Shown: positions 6,541-9,150 of the stretch, piece by piece
Numbering within the stretch: the stretch's first letter is position 1
Layout of the letters: each line of letters starts with the position of its first letter
Source: Deltaproteobacteria bacterium
Lineage (GTDB): Bacteria; Myxococcota; B64-G9
Assembly (NCBI GenBank): GCA_030591745.1
Contig: JAUVAM010000083.1
Coordinates: 1-9,150, forward strand
Length of the DNA stretch: 9,150 nucleotides
Reading direction: 5' to 3'
The notes under the pieces: generated by a model
Database searches by the model: none
What the model saw: the letters and a program-made list of their open reading frames with translations, nothing else
What the model was told of the DNA's origin: nothing
Position numbers and translations under genes: made by a program

Positions 6541-7167
6541 ATGAAAAAAACACTGAGTTTTGTCGTCTTGCTTGCCTTGTTCTGCACGCCCGCCCTGGCG
6601 GTTGATATTTTCTTGAACGGTGTGAAGATCACGGGGCTGTCCGATCAGACCATTGATGGGGCCAAGGTGGTCTTGGACAAACAGGGCAATGTGCACATCA
6701 CCGCCCCAGAGTACAAGGTCAGGGAGTTGGCAGGCGCAACCACCACTCAGCCCACGACGCAACCTACGACGCAGCCCGCGACGCAGCCGGCTGCCAATCC
6801 CGCCAATTTGAAGCAGCAGTATTTTGTCATTACAGAAGTGAGCAAACCTGGCGTGACCGGCTACAAAGTGCAGTTGATCGTCAACAACAAATTCGTCAAA
6901 GATTTGCCTGACACGATTGCCCAAAACGTGGTGGAGTTGAACCCTCATCTGGTCGCCGGAGACAATACGGTTAGTTTCAGGGCGTTACGGCCCGCGGGGG
7001 CAGTGGCCAAAAGTACACTGGCCTCGGATACTTTTGCCTTGATCATCGGTCAAGGCAAATCGGGCGCTGGAGGGCAGTTGACCATCAGCGACGTGCTGGC
7101 TGAATTCAAGGTGGCCGCCACAGACAGCGGCGAGAAGTCCAAGAGTTTTGCCCTCAAGGCCAAATAG
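6541..7167 (+). CDS. Exported protein of unknown function with TTQP-repeat linker
   Basis: The 208-residue product starts with a clear signal peptide, lysines then a hydrophobic core, ending in P-A-L-A with predicted cleavage after Ala20. The start at 6541 is chosen because GGAGGA (6530-6535) lies 5 bases upstream and the signal peptide begins there; a longer in-frame start at 6490 would bury it. The mature N-terminal part ([13 protein letters not shown], then [10 protein letters not shown]) looks like a small conserved beta-rich domain. Residues 68-83 are four TTQP-type units forming a linker, and the rest, to residue 208, looks like a beta-sandwich ([17 protein letters not shown]). I do not recognise a function. 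A periplasmic or surface structural/adaptor role would fit. It lies downstream of the Hsp70 pair, likely cotranscribed, and 34 bases before rocD. Confidence 0.8.
   Translation: MKKTLSFVVLLALFCTPALAVDIFLNGVKITGLSDQTIDGAKVVLDKQGNVHITAPEYKVRELAGATTTQPTTQPTTQPATQPAANPANLKQQYFVITEVSKPGVTGYKVQLIVNNKFVKDLPDTIAQNVVELNPHLVAGDNTVSFRALRPAGAVAKSTLASDTFALIIGQGKSGAGGQLTISDVLAEFKVAATDSGEKSKSFALKAK
6742..6789 (+). repeat. 12-bp tandem repeat encoding (TTQP)3-ATQP
   Basis: Four in-frame units read acc-act-cag-ccc, acg-acg-caa-cct, acg-acg-cag-ccc and gcg-acg-cag-ccg. They make a Pro/Thr/Gln-rich linker between the N-terminal and C-terminal parts of the exported protein. Confidence 0.9.
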
Positions 7168-7201
7168 CCCATTTATGGCCAGAGCTTGCATGGAGGTCGT
7201 C

Positions 7202-8401
7202 ATGGCTTCATCAAAAGAGATCATCGACATCACCGAACAATATGGCGCTCACAATTACCATCCCTTGCCCGTGGTCATTTCCAAGGCCAAAGGCGTCTGG
7301 GTCTGGGACTGCGAAGACAACAAATACATGGATTTTTTGAGTGCCTATTCCGCGGTCAATCAGGGTCACTGTCATCCGCGTATCATTCAGGCATTGAAAG
7401 ACCAGGCGGATCGGGTCACCTTGACTTCGCGAGCTTTTCACAACGATCAATTGGGCCCCTTCCTCCAGGAGCTCTGTGCCTTGACGGGCATGGAGATGGT
7501 TTTGCCCATGAACACCGGGGCGGAGGCCGTGGAGACGGCCATCAAGGCAGCGCGAAAATGGGGCTACACCAAAAAGCAGGTGCCGGCCAATCAGGCGGAG
7601 ATTATTTGCTGCCACGATAACTTTCATGGTCGGACGACCACGGTCATCAGTTTCAGCTCTGAGGAGCAATACCGCGAGGGCTTTGGCCCCTTCACGCCGG
7701 GTTTCAAGTTGGTTCCTTATGGGGACGCGAAGGCTTTGGAAGAGGCCATCACCCCCAATACGGTGGCATTCTTGGTTGAGCCGGTGCAGGGAGAAGCAGG
7801 CGTGGTCGTGCCCGAGGAGGGTTATCTGGCACGCGCCCGCGCGCTATGCGATGAGCACAACGTGCTTTTCATGGCGGACGAAATTCAGGCAGGCCTGGGT
7901 CGCACGGGCAAGATGTTTTGCGTTGAGCACGAACAGGTGAAACCCGATGTGCTGATTTTGGGCAAGGCCATCTCGGGCGGCGTGTTGCCCGTCAGCGCGG
8001 TGGCGGCCAGCAAGGAAGTGCTGGGGGTCTTCAAACCAGGAGATCATGGCTCGACTTTCGGTGGTTCTCCCTTGGGCGCTGCTGTGGCTCGCGCCGCCTT
8101 GAAGGTCATCGTCGAAGAGGATCTGGTCAAGCGCGCGGAAGAAATGGGGGCCATCTTCCGAGAGAAGCTGGAGGGTCTGGTGGGTGACAAGGTGGCCCTG
8201 GTGCGTGGTCGCGGCCTGTTGCTGGCGGTGGTCTTGACGCCGGAGGCGGGGGCCGCGAGGCCTTACTGTCAGGAATTGATGGCGCAGGGCCTGCTCTGCA
8301 AAGAGACCCACGACAACATCATTCGCTTCGCCCCCCCTCTGGTCATTACCCGAGAAGAGCTGGACTGGGCCTTCGAGCGTATTGGTGGGGTTTTGTCTTA
8401 G
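7202..8401 (+). CDS. rocD: Ornithine aminotransferase (ornithine-oxo-acid transaminase)
   Basis: The 399-residue product is a class III PLP-dependent aminotransferase. It converts L-ornithine plus 2-oxoglutarate to glutamate 5-semialdehyde plus glutamate, linking arginine/ornithine catabolism to proline and glutamate. The N-terminal stretch [10 protein letters not shown] and [24 protein letters not shown] are ornithine-aminotransferase signatures that separate it from acetylornithine aminotransferases. N-T-G-A-E-A-V-E-T is the cofactor-phosphate region, D226 in A-D-E-I-Q contacts the pyridine nitrogen, and K255 in L-G-K-A-I-S-G-G is the Schiff-base lysine; G-S-T-F-G-G follows. Length matches the family. 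ATG 7202 is chosen because GGAGGT (7192-7197) lies 4 bases upstream and the family N-terminus begins close to it; an upstream in-frame start at 7148 would overlap the preceding gene. No other rocD-pathway gene is nearby. Stop is TAG. Confidence 0.93.
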   Translation: MASSKEIIDITEQYGAHNYHPLPVVISKAKGVWVWDCEDNKYMDFLSAYSAVNQGHCHPRIIQALKDQADRVTLTSRAFHNDQLGPFLQELCALTGMEMVLPMNTGAEAVETAIKAARKWGYTKKQVPANQAEIICCHDNFHGRTTTVISFSSEEQYREGFGPFTPGFKLVPYGDAKALEEAITPNTVAFLVEPVQGEAGVVVPEEGYLARARALCDEHNVLFMADEIQAGLGRTGKMFCVEHEQVKPDVLILGKAISGGVLPVSAVAASKEVLGVFKPGDHGSTFGGSPLGAAVARAALKVIVEEDLVKRAEEMGAIFREKLEGLVGDKVALVRGRGLLLAVVLTPEAGAARPYCQELMAQGLLCKETHDNIIRFAPPLVITREELDWAFERIGGVLS

Positions 8402-8408
8402 TTTTGTC

Positions 8409-8426
8409 CTTGGCTCAGTAGCCGAG
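8409..8426. terminator. Small inverted repeat in the convergent gap; weak terminator candidate
   Basis: CTTGGCT and AGCCGAG form a 7-bp stem (one G-U pair) with a CAGT loop between the rocD stop and the end of the gene on the opposite strand. Neither strand has a run of T after the stem, so intrinsic termination is doubtful. Confidence 0.25.
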
Positions 8427-8477
8427 TAAAAGACATGGGCTATATCAGGAATTGATACCGCCTGTGCGTATCCGTTT

Positions 8478-9150
8478 TTAGCGATTCCTTCTCTTCTTGC
8501 GCTTGTTGTCTCGCTTGTCGCGACGGTCCTTTTCAGTCTTGTTTCGTGCATCCTTGCGGGCCTTGTCGCGAGCGTTTTCGCGAGCCTTGTCTCGAGCATT
8601 TTCGCGAGCCTTGTCTCGAGCATTTTCGCGGGCCTTGACCCGAGCGTCTTCGCGCGCCTTGTCTCGAGCATTTTCGCGCGCCCTGTCTCGAGCATTTTCG
8701 CGCGCCTTGTCCCGAGCCCGGTCCCGAGTGTCTTCGCGAGCCCTGTCCCGAGCATTTTCGCGCGCCTTGTCCCGAGCGTTTTCGCGAGCCCTGTCCCGAG
8801 CGTTTTCGCGGGCCTTGTCCCGAGCGTTTTCCCGAGCGTTTTCCCGAGCGTTTTCCCGAGCGTTGTCACGGGCGTTGTCACGGGCGTCTTCACGAGCCCT
8901 GTCCCGAGCGTCTTCACGAGCCCTGTCCCGAGCGTTTTCACGGGCCTTGTCTCGAGCCCTGTCCCGAGCGTCTTCGCGCCCCCTGGCGCGATCCCTGTCG
9001 CCCGTAGACGGCCTCAGCCTGGTCTTGCGGCGATACTTGTGGTGTTTCTTGCCGGATTCACGATACCAGCGGCGATAATTGTCCCGATGGTTATGATAAT
9101 GAGAAACGTAGAGGTTGTAATCGCGATGACTGCGCTTGATGCGTATTATC
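8478..9150 (-). CDS. Highly charged ARxx-repeat protein (5' end outside window)
   Basis: Read on the minus strand from 9149 the frame is open to TAA at 8480-8478, giving the last 223 residues of a longer protein; no start codon falls in the window. Residues 1-50 are rich in Arg, His, Lys and Tyr. Residues 61-204 are 36 uninterrupted tetrapeptides, mostly A-R-D-K, A-R-D-R and A-R-E-N, often alternating as an eight-residue unit. The last 19 residues are Lys/Arg-rich. This frame is preferred over other open frames across the repeat because it alone keeps a regular, helix-favouring pattern, runs through the non-repetitive flanks on both sides, and stops just after the array. Opposite charges three to four residues apart suggest a long solvent-exposed single alpha-helix or a charged spacer; this is inference. 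No family is recognised. It converges with rocD, with a 76-base gap. Confidence 0.75.
   Translation of the reverse strand, partial: IIRIKRSHRDYNLYVSHYHNHRDNYRRWYRESGKKHHKYRRKTRLRPSTGDRDRARGREDARDRARDKARENARDRAREDARDRAREDARDNARDNARENARENARENARDKARENARDRARENARDKARENARDRAREDTRDRARDKARENARDRARENARDKAREDARVKARENARDKARENARDKARENARDKARKDARNKTEKDRRDKRDNKRKKRRNR
8538..8969 (-). repeat. 36 tandem 12-bp units encoding ARxx tetrapeptides
   Basis: The array is 432 bases, exactly 36 units with no frame break. The common units are gct-cgg-gac-aag/agg and gct-cgc-gaa-aac/aat, which tend to alternate and create a 24-base higher-order period. Third-position and Ala/Arg codon variation shows it is older than the EDAG array at the other end of the window. 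Only a few units deviate ([16 protein letters not shown]). Confidence 0.95.

Noticed and set aside
8538..8969. CRISPR-like array
   Set aside because: The units are contiguous 12-mers with no unique spacers and keep a coding frame throughout.
8497..9078. Long plus-strand open frame rich in S-R-A-L/F repeats, and an overlapping minus-strand frame (7844-8941) rich in K-T-L-G repeats
   Set aside because: Both are by-products of a 12-bp repeat without stops in several frames. The second runs far into rocD on the opposite strand. Neither fits the flanking non-repetitive sequence as well as the minus frame ending at 8478.

Overview
The window looks like a chromosomal segment from a Gram-negative, predatory- or soil-type deltaproteobacterial lineage (Myxococcota/Bradymonadales-like). 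This is an inference from four things: an acidic EDAG low-complexity linker on a secreted protein, a myxobacterial-type PilZ domain (TIGR02266-like), a PilZ-Hsp70 architecture, and moderately high GC. No rRNA, tRNA, mobile element or CRISPR array is visible. Coding density is very high and no stretch over 300 bases lacks a gene.

Layout. (1) Bases 1-1596, + strand: 3' part of a gene for a secreted seven-repeat beta-propeller protein with an EDAG linker and a C-terminal beta-sandwich. (2) Bases 1609-4089, - strand: a tight operon of two deoxynucleoside kinases (4-base ATGA overlap), followed 10 bases later by an exported major-royal-jelly/yellow-family beta-propeller protein. (3) Bases 4090-4233: a divergent promoter region with a good sigma70-type promoter for each side. 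(4) Bases 4234-8401, + strand: a PilZ-Hsp70 ATPase-domain protein, its substrate-binding domain as a separate in-frame ORF, a small exported protein with TTQP repeats, and ornithine aminotransferase (rocD). (5) Bases 8478-9150, - strand: the C-terminal part of a highly charged protein with 36 consecutive ARxx tetrapeptides. This frame has no start codon inside the window and is easily missed.

The most striking feature is the Hsp70. It has an N-terminal PilZ domain with both c-di-GMP motifs, an ATPase domain with all recognisable phosphate-binding motifs, and the interdomain linker VVLIDV. Exactly one codon after the linker, where DnaK reads D-V-T-P-L-S-L-G-I, the frame carries TAG and then continues in the same frame as P-M-S-I-G-I-G with a complete SBD-beta. 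It is therefore a naturally split chaperone, a readthrough/reinitiation switch, a recent nonsense mutation or a sequence error. The substrate domain has no helical lid and ends in a short basic amphipathic tail.

The two kinases salvage deoxynucleosides and probably act as paralogous, perhaps heteromeric, subunits. RocD links ornithine to glutamate semialdehyde. No metabolic pathway clearly joins the Hsp70 to its neighbours. Three separate genes here carry 12-bp tandem repeats coding for tetrapeptides (EDAG, TTQP, ARxx).
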